64,000 bases of DNA, taken from NCBI RefSeq assembly GCF_006716745.1, contig NZ_VFPP01000001.1, positions 3,534,001-3,598,000 of the forward strand, read 5' to 3'. A program made the position numbers and the translations under genes. Source of the stretch: Saccharothrix saharensis (GTDB lineage Bacteria > Actinomycetota > Actinomycetes > Mycobacteriales > Pseudonocardiaceae). Shown piece by piece: positions 1-8,206 of this stretch (positions are counted from its first letter, which is position 1; the number at the start of each line of letters is the position of its first letter). The notes beneath the pieces were generated by a model, which was not told the DNA's origin, did not search any database, and saw nothing but the letters and a program-made list of their open reading frames with translations.

Positions 1-2
1 GG

Positions 3-653
3 GTGCTGGCGGCGCTGGCGAACGACCACAAGTTCACCGAGGTGTCGTCGGACGACGACCTCTACACCACGTTGGCCGAGGAGGCGTTCGACGGCGACCG
101 GGGCAAGGCGAAGCTCGCCATGCTGTCGGCGATGTACGGCGGCACGGGCGGCAACGCCGGTCCCGCGATGGCCGTGCTGCGCCGCCGCTTCCCCGAAGCC
201 GTCGGGTACGTGGAAGCCGCCGCGCTGGCGGGTGAGCAAGGACGGATGGTGCGCTCGCGGTTGGGCCGCACGAGCCCGCCGCCGTCGCAGGCGTGGCGCG
301 AGGTGACCGGCAGCGCGGACGACGGCGAGGACGCGGTGCGCCGGTCGCGGCGGGCGGCACGGGACTGGGGCCGGTTCACCCGCAACTTCGTGGTGCAGGC
401 CAGCGCGGCGGACTGGACGGCGGCGTTGCTGGGCGTGCTGCGGCGGCGGCTGCACGAGTCGGCGCGGGGCGCGCACCTGGTGTTCTTCCAGCACGACGAG
501 GTGCTGGTGCACTGCCCGGCGGAGTTGGCCGAGGTGGTGTGCGCCGAGGTGACCGCGGCGGGCGCGGAGGCGTCCCGCCTGGTGTTCGGCGCGACACCGG
601 TCCGGTTCCCGCTCAAGGCCGTGCCGGTGGACTCCTACGCGGACGCGAAATAG
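3..653 (+). CDS. C-terminal part of a family A DNA polymerase (bifunctional 3'-5' exonuclease/DNA polymerase type), 5' end outside window
   Basis: The frame is open at the left edge, so only the last 216 residues are visible. They carry polymerase A hallmarks: an O-helix-like stretch RGKAKLAMLSAMYGG (about residues 33-47), NFVVQASAADW (128-138), equivalent to the N-x-x-I/V-Q-G/A-S-A-A-D helix of Pol I, and motif C as FFQHDEVLVH (161-170) with the metal-binding HDE. The fragment spans most of the palm and part of the fingers. Actinobacteria often carry such a second Pol I-like enzyme besides PolA, so this need not be the housekeeping copy; the missing N-terminus would decide. The next gene starts 114 nt downstream behind its own operator, so the two are probably separate transcripts. 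Confidence 0.85.
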   Translation: MLAALANDHKFTEVSSDDDLYTTLAEEAFDGDRGKAKLAMLSAMYGGTGGNAGPAMAVLRRRFPEAVGYVEAAALAGEQGRMVRSRLGRTSPPPSQAWREVTGSADDGEDAVRRSRRAARDWGRFTRNFVVQASAADWTAALLGVLRRRLHESARGAHLVFFQHDEVLVHCPAELAEVVCAEVTAAGAEASRLVFGATPVRFPLKAVPVDSYADAK

Positions 654-689
654 CCGCTTTGCGCCGTTCGGTCGCTTGAACGATCTTGG

Positions 690-703
690 TGAGAGCGCTC
701 TCA
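690..703. promoter_or_regulatory. LacI-family type operator (perfect 14-bp palindrome)
   Basis: TGAGAGCGCTCTCA is a perfect palindrome 64 nt upstream of the glucanase start. It has the same architecture, with the GAGCGCTC core, as the TGGGAGCGCTCCCA boxes of CebR/CelR, LacI-type repressors of cellulose and glucan use in actinobacteria. A possible -35 (TTGAAC, 676-681) lies just before it. No LacI-family gene lies in this window, so the regulator would act from elsewhere. Confidence 0.7.
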
Positions 704-767
704 TGATTGCACGGCAATGTGTTGTCGTGCCGAACGCTGGAGGACAGTGACAAGGAGGTCACCGCTC

Positions 768-2156
768 ATGGAGTTCAGCCCGAGCAGACGACGACGCGCC
801 CTCGCGACCGCTGCCGCACTGATCACCGCCGTGCCGTTGGCGGTCGTCGCCACGATGTCGGCCGACGCCTCGGTACCGTCCACCCCGTCGGGCTGGACCC
901 TGCAGTGGAGCGACGACTTCACCGGCGCGGCGAACACCCTGCCGTCGTCCTCGAACTGGATCTTCGACCTCGGCCACGGCTACCCCGGCGGCCCGGGCAA
1001 CTGGGGCACCGGCGAGATCCAGAACTACACCAACAGCACGAACAACATCAAGCTGGACGGCGCGGGCAACCTGCGCATCACCGCGCTGCGCGACGGCTCG
1101 GGCAACTGGACGTCCGCCCGCATCGAGACCCAGCGGTCGAACTTCAAGCCGCCCGCGGGCGGCAAGCTCGCCATCGAGGGCCGCATCCAGATGCCCAACG
1201 TCACCGGCCAGGCCGCGCTCGGCTACTGGCCCGCGTTCTGGGCGCTGGGCTCGCCCTACCGCGGCAACTACTGGAACTGGCCCGCCATCGGCGAGTTCGA
1301 CATCATGGAGAACGTCAACGGCATCAACTCCGTGTGGGGCGTGCTGCACTGCGGCGTCAACCCCGGCGGGCCGTGCAACGAGACCAACGGCCTCGGCGCG
1401 AGCCGCGCGTGCCCCGGCTCGACGTGCCAGTCGGCGTTCCACACCTACCGGTTCGAGTGGGACGACGGCGCCAAGGCGCTGCGCTGGTACGTGGACGGGC
1501 AGCAGTTCCACAGCGTCACGCAGGCCCAGCTCGACGCGACCACGTGGAACAACATGACCGGCCACGCCGGTTACTTCCTGCTGCTGAACCTGGCCATGGG
1601 CGGCGCGTTCCCCAACGGCGTGGCGGGCTTCGGCACGCCGACCTCGGCCACCCAGTCCGGTCACTCGATGGTGGTCGACTACGTCGCGGTGTGGTCCACC
1701 GGCGGCGGCACGCAGCCCACGACCACGACCACCACGCAGCCCGGCGGCAGCGGCTGGGACGCGTTCGCCGACGTCCAGGCCGAGCAGGCCACCTCGCGGT
1801 CCGGCGGCTACCTCGAAGCCGGTGACGGCGGCCAGACCGTGGCGCAGCTGCGCAACGGCAACTCGCTGCGGTTCTCCGGCGTCCGGTTCGGCTCGCGCAC
1901 GGCCACCCAGTTCGTCGCACGGGCCGCGTCCGGGGCGTCCGGCGGGGCCAGCGGCCTGGTCGAGGTGCGACTGGACAGCCCGACCGCGGCACCCATCGGC
2001 AGCTTCGCCATCGCCAACACCGGCGGGTGGCAGAGCTGGCGCACGGTGCCGGCGAACATCTCGGGTGTCACCGGCACGCACGACGTCTACGTGACGTTCA
2101 CCAGCGGCCAGCCCTCGCCGTACGTGAGCCTGAACTGGATCCGGTTCGGCACGTGA
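768..2156 (+). CDS. secreted glycoside hydrolase family 16 (endo-beta-1,3-glucanase type) with C-terminal carbohydrate-binding module
   Basis: The 462-residue product is built for export and polysaccharide cleavage. Residues 1-34 are an arginine-rich signal peptide (four consecutive Arg before a hydrophobic core). The GH16 domain spans about 38-310 and contains the E-x-D-x-x-E active site in GEFDIMEN: E176 is the expected nucleophile, D178 the helper and E181 the acid/base. A Thr/Pro/Gly linker (311-329) leads to a 130-residue beta-rich module ending in a tryptophan and arginine pattern typical of CBM6/CBM35-like sugar-binding modules. The start was set at ATG 768 because AAGGAGG (752-758) lies 9 nt before it; an in-frame start at 717 would precede that site. 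A LacI-type operator upstream suggests induction by glucan oligosaccharides. Laminarin-like glucan is the likely substrate, inferred from the family. Confidence 0.92.
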   Translation: MEFSPSRRRRALATAAALITAVPLAVVATMSADASVPSTPSGWTLQWSDDFTGAANTLPSSSNWIFDLGHGYPGGPGNWGTGEIQNYTNSTNNIKLDGAGNLRITALRDGSGNWTSARIETQRSNFKPPAGGKLAIEGRIQMPNVTGQAALGYWPAFWALGSPYRGNYWNWPAIGEFDIMENVNGINSVWGVLHCGVNPGGPCNETNGLGASRACPGSTCQSAFHTYRFEWDDGAKALRWYVDGQQFHSVTQAQLDATTWNNMTGHAGYFLLLNLAMGGAFPNGVAGFGTPTSATQSGHSMVVDYVAVWSTGGGTQPTTTTTTQPGGSGWDAFADVQAEQATSRSGGYLEAGDGGQTVAQLRNGNSLRFSGVRFGSRTATQFVARAASGASGGASGLVEVRLDSPTAAPIGSFAIANTGGWQSWRTVPANISGVTGTHDVYVTFTSGQPSPYVSLNWIRFGT

Positions 2157-2164
2157 GTGCTCGT

Positions 2165-2200
2165 GGCGGGCCGCGCGTGCCTCCTCCTGCGCGGCCCGCC
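2165..2200 (+). terminator. intrinsic terminator hairpin after the glucanase gene
   Basis: A perfect 12-bp GC stem (GGCGGGCCGCGC, 2165-2176, with its complement at 2189-2200) closes a 12-nt loop, 9 nt after the stop codon. There is no T-tract, as is common for actinobacterial terminators. Confidence 0.8.
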
Positions 2201-2216
2201 ACTACCATCGGTGGGC

Positions 2217-2885
2217 GTGTACGCGGAACGCCCGTTCCCCGGTCTGGCCTGCGTGTGGCGCCGGACCACGTCGTCGACCGCCGTGGGGCGGGTCGTGCCG
2301 GACGGGTGCACCGACATCATCTACTCGGCGGGCACGGGTGAGGTGTTCGTGGCCGGGCCGGACACGGTCGGGCACGTGACGCGGTCGAGGCCGGGCGAGC
2401 TGTTCGGCGTCCGGTTCGGTCCCGGCGTGGGGCCCCCGGCGTTCGGCGTGCCCGCGGTGGAGCTGCGTGACCAGCGCGTTCCGCTGTCGGAGCTGTGGGG
2501 ACCGTCGGCTCGCCTGGAGGACGCCCTCGGCGCGGCGGCGGACCCGTGCTCGGTGTTGGCGTCCGCCGCCCTGGCCCGGTTGCGGGAGACGCCGCCGGAC
2601 CCCGTGGTGGGCGTCATCGCGTCGTCCTCGGGCAGCGTCGGCGATCTGGCCTGGTCGCTGGGGCTCAGCAGCCGCCAGCTGCACCGGCGCAGCCTGGCCG
2701 CGTTCGGCTACGGCCCCAAGGTGCTGCACCGCGTGCTGCGGTTCGACCGCGCGGTCAAGCTGGCGTGGCGGGGCGTGCCGTTCGCCGACATCGCCCACCG
2801 CACCGGGTACGCCGACCAGGCGCACCTGTCGCGCGAGGTGCGCGAGCTGGCGGGCGTGCCGCTGGGTCAGCTGATCCGGCCGTAG
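2217..2885 (+). CDS. AraC/XylS-family transcriptional regulator
   Basis: A 222-residue protein with an N-terminal ligand-type domain (YAERPFPGLACVWRR at the start, the DUF6597-like family found before AraC DNA-binding domains) and a C-terminal pair of helix-turn-helix motifs (VGDLAWSLGLSSRQLHRRS, then FADIAHRTGYADQAHLSRE). GTG 2217 was preferred because the -10-like hexamer TACCAT (2203-2208) lies 8 nt upstream, fitting a leaderless start; GTG 2211 is also in frame. It sits directly behind the glucanase terminator, so it need not control that gene. Its 3' end overlaps the convergent toroid-repeat gene by 19 nt. No target can be named from the sequence. Confidence 0.82.
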   Translation: MYAERPFPGLACVWRRTTSSTAVGRVVPDGCTDIIYSAGTGEVFVAGPDTVGHVTRSRPGELFGVRFGPGVGPPAFGVPAVELRDQRVPLSELWGPSARLEDALGAAADPCSVLASAALARLRETPPDPVVGVIASSSGSVGDLAWSLGLSSRQLHRRSLAAFGYGPKVLHRVLRFDRAVKLAWRGVPFADIAHRTGYADQAHLSREVRELAGVPLGQLIRP

Positions 2886-3730
2886 GCGCGCAGCGCCAGC
2901 AACGCCGTGATGGTGACAATGGGCCGCCACTCGTAGGTCGTCACCGGCGTCCACGAGGCCCACGGGAACGTCCACCCGCCGTCGTCCTGCTGCGCCGCCG
3001 CCACCGCGTCCAGGTCCGCGTCGATCTCCGCGTCGGTGAACCACTCGCGGGCCAGGCTGTCCGGCGTCGGCGCGTAGTGGTGCGGCTTGTGCGTCTCCCC
3101 CTCCGCGTACCCCTCGTGCGCCTTGCCGCCCCCCAGGTCGACCAGGCCCTGCTCGCGCACCAACGCGCCCAACCGCGCCGCCTCCCGTTCCGCCCACGGC
3201 CGGTCGGGCACGTGGTCGAGGAACCGGGCGCTGGCGTTAACCTCGTACGGGTGCGACTTCGTGAGGTCGGTGATGCGCCGCCGGCAGAAGTCCGTCGCGC
3301 CGTCCAGCCAGCCGTGCTCGACGCCCATCTTGTGCAGGACTCCTGCCAGCAGCCCCGTGACCAGCAGGTCGCTGTCGCCCGACGGCTGCCACCACGGCGC
3401 CCGCAGGTCCGCCCGCCCGGTGTCCAGGCAGTTCGGCACCCCGCCGTCCGCGTTCGTGATCGTGGCCAGGAAGTCGCAGGCCTCCCGCGCGTACTCGGTG
3501 CTGCCCGCCTCTTCGAGCAGCGACAACGCGGTGTAGGTGTGCAACGGCTGGCTCTCCGGCCCCCGCCCGTCGGGCTCCAACGCGTGCCCGAACCCGCCGT
3601 CGTCGTTGCGATACGCCGCCACCGCCGCCACCACCGCGTCGGCCGGCCCACCGTCGAACAGGTAACCGAACCGCCGCTGCTCCAGGACGCGCGCGTTGAG
3701 CCGGATGAAGGAACGTGCCGCTTCGATCAT
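2867..3730 (-). CDS. prenyltransferase/squalene-cyclase-like alpha-toroid repeat protein
   Basis: A 287-residue soluble protein of tandem helical repeats carrying D-D-G-G-F/W turns: NDDGGFGHALEPDG near residue 55 and QQDDGGWTFPW near the C-terminus, with NADGGVPNC between. These resemble QW motifs of the terpenoid cyclase/prenyltransferase alpha-alpha toroid fold. The DxDD catalytic motif of squalene cyclases and the zinc ligands of prenyltransferase beta subunits were not seen, so a catalytic role is doubtful. ATG 3730 was chosen; the longer frame upstream reads antisense to the PE-like gene. It is divergent from the ESX cassette across about 150 nt and converges on the AraC-type gene. Confidence 0.7.
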   Translation of the reverse strand: MIEAARSFIRLNARVLEQRRFGYLFDGGPADAVVAAVAAYRNDDGGFGHALEPDGRGPESQPLHTYTALSLLEEAGSTEYAREACDFLATITNADGGVPNCLDTGRADLRAPWWQPSGDSDLLVTGLLAGVLHKMGVEHGWLDGATDFCRRRITDLTKSHPYEVNASARFLDHVPDRPWAEREAARLGALVREQGLVDLGGGKAHEGYAEGETHKPHHYAPTPDSLAREWFTDAEIDADLDAVAAAQQDDGGWTFPWASWTPVTTYEWRPIVTITALLALRAYGRIS

Positions 3731-3881
3731 GCCCCGACGGTAGGCCTGTCCGCCTTGCTGCGTCTTGAACGAATCGGCCGTCCATCCCCCGGTAGGAGTA
3801 ACTGCGGCGATAGTCCCGATGGGGCCAAGACCCTGTGCCATCATCGCTTCGGGCAGTTCAGCGTGTGAGGGGAGCACGACG

Positions 3882-4298
3882 ATGTTGGACGCCGGGGGCG
3901 GCGGGGGCGCCAAGCAGATCGGCTTCATCGCCGACACCGTGGCGGCGGGACCAGCGGGTTCGGGGCTGGTGGCGAGCCAGACCCGGTTCACCGTCGACCC
4001 GCAGCAGGCGCAGAAGCTGATCGACGGCTTGATCGAGGCTCGTGACAAACTGCAGGGACTGGTGCTGCAGGCCGAGCGGCTCGCGGGCGTCCAGTCACCC
4101 GGCAAGGACCCGTACAGCGGTTTCGCCACGTTGGCCATCCGCCGATCCGCAGGCGGCGAGCCGGGCGGGTACGTGTGGGCGAACAAGGAGGCCTACAAGG
4201 CCCTCACCAACACCATCCTGAACATCCAAGCGGCCCTGGAGAACTACAAGGGCCAAGACGAAGCAACCGCCGACGCCTTCAAGGGCGAGGGGAAGTAG
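3882..4298 (+). CDS. PE-like ESX (type VII secretion) associated protein
   Basis: A 138-residue, mostly alpha-helical protein without signal peptide, beginning with a Gly-rich stretch (LDAGGGGGAKQ) followed by long amphipathic helices (VDPQQAQKLIDGLIEARDK). It is the first gene of a tight four-gene cassette with a DUF3558 lipoprotein, a PPE-like protein and an EspG-like protein, the standard order of ESX substrate clusters in Pseudonocardiales; by position and size it is the PE/WXG-like partner of the PPE-like product. A purine-rich site (GAGGGGAG) precedes ATG 3882. The family assignment rests mainly on context, since PE proteins are weakly conserved outside mycobacteria. Confidence 0.68.
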   Translation: MLDAGGGGGAKQIGFIADTVAAGPAGSGLVASQTRFTVDPQQAQKLIDGLIEARDKLQGLVLQAERLAGVQSPGKDPYSGFATLAIRRSAGGEPGGYVWANKEAYKALTNTILNIQAALENYKGQDEATADAFKGEGK

Positions 4299-4300
4299 TC

Positions 4301-4897
4301 GTGAGGCGAGCAGTTCTGGCAGTTCTGTCCCTGGTCGCGATCGTCGCGGGCTGCACGTCGACCGGGGGCACCCCCGGCCCCGCCGCGACGACCATGGGCG
4401 GCTCGACCACCACTCGGTCCTCCGCCCCGGACGGCAACGGGATGCCCCCCATCAGCGGGCCGGAGCTGGACCTGTCCAAGTCCGGCGCGTGCGAACTCCT
4501 CAAGGCCGACCAGTTGGCCTCCCACGACGTCACCAAGCCCGGCGAGGTCACCACCGACGCCGCCGGCGAAACGTGCCAGTGGCGGCCGCAGGACCGGGTC
4601 CTCGGCACCAGCTTCAGCGCCACGATCCTGGAGAACACCGACGGCATCGCGGGCTACTACGAGAACCGCGACGACTACGCCGAGTTCGAGGAGATCCAGG
4701 TCGCGGGCTACCCGGGCTTCAACGCGAGCAAGACCGACCTCAAGAGCGGGTCCTGCACCACCGGCGTCGGGGTGGCCGACGGCCAGGGCTTCCTCGTCCA
4801 GAGCATCGTGAACGACGAGAAGCTGCCCGAGTACAAGAACCCGTGCTCGGTCTCCGGCGCCATAGCGGAGACGATTGTCGGGAACCTGAAGGGGTAG
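4301..4897 (+). CDS. DUF3558-type secreted lipoprotein of the ESX cassette
   Basis: A 198-residue lipoprotein with a short signal peptide and lipobox ending in VAGC (about residues 16-19), then a Ser/Thr/Pro/Gly spacer and a globular domain starting near GACELLKADQLASHDV, the pattern of DUF3558 proteins. Paired cysteines (CQW, GSCTTG, NPCSV) could form disulfides outside the membrane. GTG 4301 begins 2 nt after the PE-like stop codon, implying translational coupling. DUF3558 lipoproteins regularly sit between PE-like and PPE-like genes in this order; their molecular role in ESX secretion is not established. Confidence 0.85.
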   Translation: MRRAVLAVLSLVAIVAGCTSTGGTPGPAATTMGGSTTTRSSAPDGNGMPPISGPELDLSKSGACELLKADQLASHDVTKPGEVTTDAAGETCQWRPQDRVLGTSFSATILENTDGIAGYYENRDDYAEFEEIQVAGYPGFNASKTDLKSGSCTTGVGVADGQGFLVQSIVNDEKLPEYKNPCSVSGAIAETIVGNLKG

Positions 4898-4901
4898 GGA
4901 C

Positions 4902-6230
4902 ATGGCCGGCGATGTGGACATGGACCTGGGGGGCTTCGTGCTCCTTCAGATGGGCATGGGCGCGGAGAAGATCTACGGCTGGTTCCACGACGGCAAGGGG
5001 CCCGAGCAGACCACGGACTCCGGCCTCGAGACGTGGGGCACCATCTCCAACGGCCAGACCGAGGTCAGCGACCTGATCAACCAGGCGGTCCGGGCTTCCG
5101 GCGCGGCGTGGGAAGGCGCGGCCGGTGATCGGGCGCGATCCGCCACCACGCCGCTGGCCAGTTGGTCCGACGCGGCGAGCAGCAGTGCCCTGACCGCGAG
5201 CGACAACACCGCGGAAATCAGTCGGGCCTTCCGGCAGGCCAAGGACAGCCTGCAAAAGCCCGTCGACGTGCCCGACAAGCCCTGGTACAACGACGCGATC
5301 CCGTGGAACACCGACTACGACGACGCGGTCGAGGAGAGCCAGCAGGTCAACTCGCACAACGTCGCCGTGCTCAGCAGCTACGGCGAAGCGGCGAACACGG
5401 CGGGCGCCGGGATGCCGACGTTCCAGTCACCCGACGAGATCGGGGCGGACGTCGAGAAGGAGAAGATCGTCATCCCGCCGCCCAAGCCGGGCAAGGACGA
5501 CGGCACCGGTGACGGTGACGGGACGGGTGACGGCGACGGTAGCGGTGATCGCAACGGCACGGGGACGACCAAGCCGTCGTGGACCGAGCCGACGATCCCG
5601 CCGCCCGGCACGACCGACAACACGACCAGGCCGTCGTGGGTGCAGCCCGATCCCAACGGGCCCAAGCCCGACATCGGCTACCGGCCGCCGGAGCTGCCGA
5701 AGGACCGCCTGCCGTACGACCCGCGGTTGCCCTATGACCCGAGGTTGCCGTACGACCCGCGCAACCCGAACGACCCCCGCAACCCCAACCACCCCAACAA
5801 CCCCAACAACCCGCGCAACCGGGTGCCGGGGACGCCGCCCGGCATGCCCGGTGGCGGCGGCGGTCGCGGGGGTGGCGGTGGCGCCGGTGGGTTCGGCGGT
5901 GGGCGCATCCCCGGTATGGGCGGACCCGGTGGCATGGGCGTCGGCGGCATGGGGCCGGGTGGCTTCGGCCCCGGCGGCGCGTCCGGCGCGTTGGGCCACG
6001 GCGAGGGCCGAGGTGGGTTCGGGCCGGGTGGTGCGGGCGGGTTCGGGCCCGGTGGCGCGGCCGGTGGTCGTGGTGCTCCGGGTGCGGCCGGCATGGCCGG
6101 CATGGGTGCCGGTGGCGCCCGCGGTGGGGGTGACGAGGACAAGGAGCACAAGTCCGCGTCCTACCTGCAGGAGACCGAGGACATCTTCGGCGACGGCACG
6201 ATGGTGGCCCCACCGGTCATCGGCGAATAG
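4902..6230 (+). CDS. PPE-like ESX substrate with proline- and glycine-rich tail
   Basis: A 442-residue protein with three zones. Residues 1-180 are helical and contain a W-x-G turn (AWEGAAGD, W70), as in WXG100/PPE helical hairpins. Residues about 195-310 are low-complexity: Asp-Gly repeats (DGTGDGDGTGDGDG), Pro-rich segments and a decaying LPYDPR/NPNDPR/NHPNNP repeat. Residues 311-415 are almost pure Gly/Met/Phe/Pro. The final acidic segment (SASYLQETEDIFGD then VAPPVIGE) is a conserved C-terminal tag in such actinobacterial proteins. The gene starts 4 nt after the lipoprotein gene. It is probably exported with the PE-like protein through an ESX system encoded elsewhere; the repeats could make it surface-exposed or extended. 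Confidence 0.78.
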   Translation: MAGDVDMDLGGFVLLQMGMGAEKIYGWFHDGKGPEQTTDSGLETWGTISNGQTEVSDLINQAVRASGAAWEGAAGDRARSATTPLASWSDAASSSALTASDNTAEISRAFRQAKDSLQKPVDVPDKPWYNDAIPWNTDYDDAVEESQQVNSHNVAVLSSYGEAANTAGAGMPTFQSPDEIGADVEKEKIVIPPPKPGKDDGTGDGDGTGDGDGSGDRNGTGTTKPSWTEPTIPPPGTTDNTTRPSWVQPDPNGPKPDIGYRPPELPKDRLPYDPRLPYDPRLPYDPRNPNDPRNPNHPNNPNNPRNRVPGTPPGMPGGGGGRGGGGGAGGFGGGRIPGMGGPGGMGVGGMGPGGFGPGGASGALGHGEGRGGFGPGGAGGFGPGGAAGGRGAPGAAGMAGMGAGGARGGGDEDKEHKSASYLQETEDIFGDGTMVAPPVIGE

Positions 6231-6247
6231 CGGGAACAGGGGGGAAA

Positions 6248-7066
6248 GTGCTGCGTACCAGGGTCGCCATCCCGGTCGTCGCGCTCTACAACGCCTGGCA
6301 GGCCGAAGGTCTGCCGACGCTGCACAACGCGCTGCTGGCGCAGGTCGACTTCGACGATGACCAGCTCGCCGAGGGTGACGTCACGGTCCTGGCCGACCTC
6401 GCGCGCCGCGGGTGGGCCGAGTTGGAACGGCTCGGCCTCGCCCGCGGCCGGCAGGTGCACGCCGACCTGGGCCGGTCGTTGCGCCTGATCGCGAACGCGA
6501 GCGCCGAGTACTACGCGTTCTTCAACCAGGGTGGGGACGAGACGCGCACCGCCCTGGTCGTGCAGTCGGGGGACGACGCGCTGCGCGTGGTGCTGCGGGC
6601 GGACAAGCACTTCGTGCTGGAACCCGTGCGGGTCGAGGACGTGGTGCAGTCGCTGGTGTCCGCGCTGCCGGAGGTGAAGCCGGGACGCGGCGGCGTGGTC
6701 TCGCTGCCCGCCGACGCGTTGGACGACAAGCCGCGCCAGCCCCGTCCGGACGAGGACGGCGGGTCGTTCCTGCAGGCCAGCAGGCCGACCGGGGCGCACG
6801 TCGCCGAGGTGCAGCAGGTTCGCAGGCTGCTGGCCGAGCAGCGCACCGGCGGCGGCCAGCTCTACGCCGCGCGCCGGGACCGGTTCGGCCGCAAGCAGCG
6901 GTGCGCCGCGCCGTTGACGTACTTCGACACGATCACCGGTCGTTACCTGTCGGCGAAGACGCCCGGCCGCGACGGCACCCCGTGGATCACCGTGCAGCCG
7001 GCCGACTTCACCACCTTGCAGAACCGGGTGCGGCAGCTCAGCGCCGACGCAGCACCTCGCGGCTGA
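6248..7066 (+). CDS. EspG-family ESX secretion-associated chaperone
   Basis: A 272-residue cytoplasmic protein without signal or membrane segments. It has the mixed alpha/beta pattern of EspG chaperones, which bind PE-PPE pairs and keep PPE tips soluble before secretion: an N-terminal VAIPVVALYNAWQAEGLP strand-helix, a central SAEYYAFFNQGGDETRTALV, and a C-terminal AAPLTYFDTITGRYLS. It follows the PPE-like gene by 17 nt and ends the cassette, which fits a dedicated chaperone for that substrate. GTG 6248 has GGGGAAA just upstream. The 3' end overlaps the convergent lactate monooxygenase-type gene by 29 nt. Confidence 0.85.
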   Translation: MLRTRVAIPVVALYNAWQAEGLPTLHNALLAQVDFDDDQLAEGDVTVLADLARRGWAELERLGLARGRQVHADLGRSLRLIANASAEYYAFFNQGGDETRTALVVQSGDDALRVVLRADKHFVLEPVRVEDVVQSLVSALPEVKPGRGGVVSLPADALDDKPRQPRPDEDGGSFLQASRPTGAHVAEVQQVRRLLAEQRTGGGQLYAARRDRFGRKQRCAAPLTYFDTITGRYLSAKTPGRDGTPWITVQPADFTTLQNRVRQLSADAAPRG

Positions 7067-8198
7067 GCTCGGCCGGGCTGCGGTGCCCGGACAGGCCCAG
7101 GGTCAGGTCGAAGTCGGCGAGCAGGCTCCGCAGCACGTGCCGGACACCGACCTGGCCGCCGTGCGCCAATCCGTAGGCGAACGGGCGGCCGACGAGCACG
7201 GCCTTCGCGCCCAGCGCCAGCGCCTTGACGATGTCCGCGCCGCTGCGGATGCCGGAGTCGAACAGCACCTCGACCTGCTCACCCACGGCGTCGGCGATCT
7301 CCGGCAGCACCTCCAGCGACGCGACCGCGCCGTCCACCTGCCGTCCGCCGTGGTTGGACACGACGATGCCCTGCACGCCCGCGTCGACCGCCTTGCGCGC
7401 GTCGTCGGGGTGCTGGATGCCCTTGAGCACGATCGGACCGTCCCAGTGCTCGCGCAGGAACGACAACTGGTCCCACGACTTGTCGGTGCCGGTGAACAGC
7501 TGCACCCACCGCAGGATCGCCATCGGCAGGTCGTCCTCGGGTGACGCGGCGAGCCCGGCCCGGAACGCCGGGTCGGAGAACGGGATCGCCGTGCCGACGC
7601 CGCGCAGGAACGGCAGGTAGGACTGGTCGAGGTCGTGCGGCCGCCAGGCGAGCGTCCACGTGTCGAGCGTGACGACGAGCACCCGGTACCCGGCTTCACG
7701 CGCCCGGCCGAGGATGCTCACCGCCACGTCCGGGTCGTTGGGCCAGTAGAGCTGGAACCAGCGGGCGGCGTCACCGGCAGCCTCCGCGACCTCCTCGATC
7801 GTGTGCGACGACGCCGTGGACAGCACGAACGGCACCCCCAACTCGGCCGCCGCCCGTGCCGTTGCCAGCTCGCCGTCCGGGTGCAGGATCGACTGCACGC
7901 CGACCGGCGCGAGCAGCACCGGCGCGGGCATGTCGGTACCCAGCACGGAGGTCCGCAGGTGCCGCTCGGTGGCGTTGGTGAGCATCCGCGGCACGATCCG
8001 CCAGTCGTCGAACGCCTCCCGGTTCGCCCGCGCCGTCGCACCCCCACCGGCCGCGCCCGCCACGTACCAGAACGGCCCGGGCCCGAGCCGTTCCCGGGCG
8101 GACGCCTCCAGCGCTTCGGGGTCGGTGGTGAACGGCGGGACGTTGCCCGCGAGGCCTTGCAGGTAGATCTCGTTCTGGTACGAGGCGAATCCGGTCAT
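7038..8198 (-). CDS. FMN-dependent alpha-hydroxy acid oxidase, lactate 2-monooxygenase type
   Basis: A 386-residue TIM-barrel flavoenzyme. Diagnostic segments are PVLLAPVGVQSI and FVLSTASSHTIEEVA in the first half, WFQLYW, GPIVLKGI with the FMN-contact lysine, and SNHGGRQVDG, which holds the catalytic His and substrate-binding Arg of the glycolate oxidase/lactate monooxygenase family. The N-terminal YQNEIYLQGLAG and the overall length match lactate 2-monooxygenases, which convert L-lactate and O2 to acetate, CO2 and water. A 2-hydroxy acid other than lactate cannot be excluded. It stands alone on the minus strand, with the remnant of an antiporter gene upstream. Confidence 0.85.
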   Translation of the reverse strand: MTGFASYQNEIYLQGLAGNVPPFTTDPEALEASARERLGPGPFWYVAGAAGGGATARANREAFDDWRIVPRMLTNATERHLRTSVLGTDMPAPVLLAPVGVQSILHPDGELATARAAAELGVPFVLSTASSHTIEEVAEAAGDAARWFQLYWPNDPDVAVSILGRAREAGYRVLVVTLDTWTLAWRPHDLDQSYLPFLRGVGTAIPFSDPAFRAGLAASPEDDLPMAILRWVQLFTGTDKSWDQLSFLREHWDGPIVLKGIQHPDDARKAVDAGVQGIVVSNHGGRQVDGAVASLEVLPEIADAVGEQVEVLFDSGIRSGADIVKALALGAKAVLVGRPFAYGLAHGGQVGVRHVLRSLLADFDLTLGLSGHRSPAELSREVLRRR

Positions 8199-8206
8199 GG
8201 GGACAC

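Noticed and set aside
759-2081. Long minus-strand open frame opposite the glucanase gene
   Set aside because: It is an antisense shadow of the GH16 frame: repetitive Gly/Arg/Val composition, no ribosome site and no family features.
5671-5842. Tandem repeats in the PPE-like gene as a possible CRISPR-like or satellite element
   Set aside because: They are in-frame protein repeats (PYDPR/NPNDPR) with codon drift, not spacer-repeat arrays.
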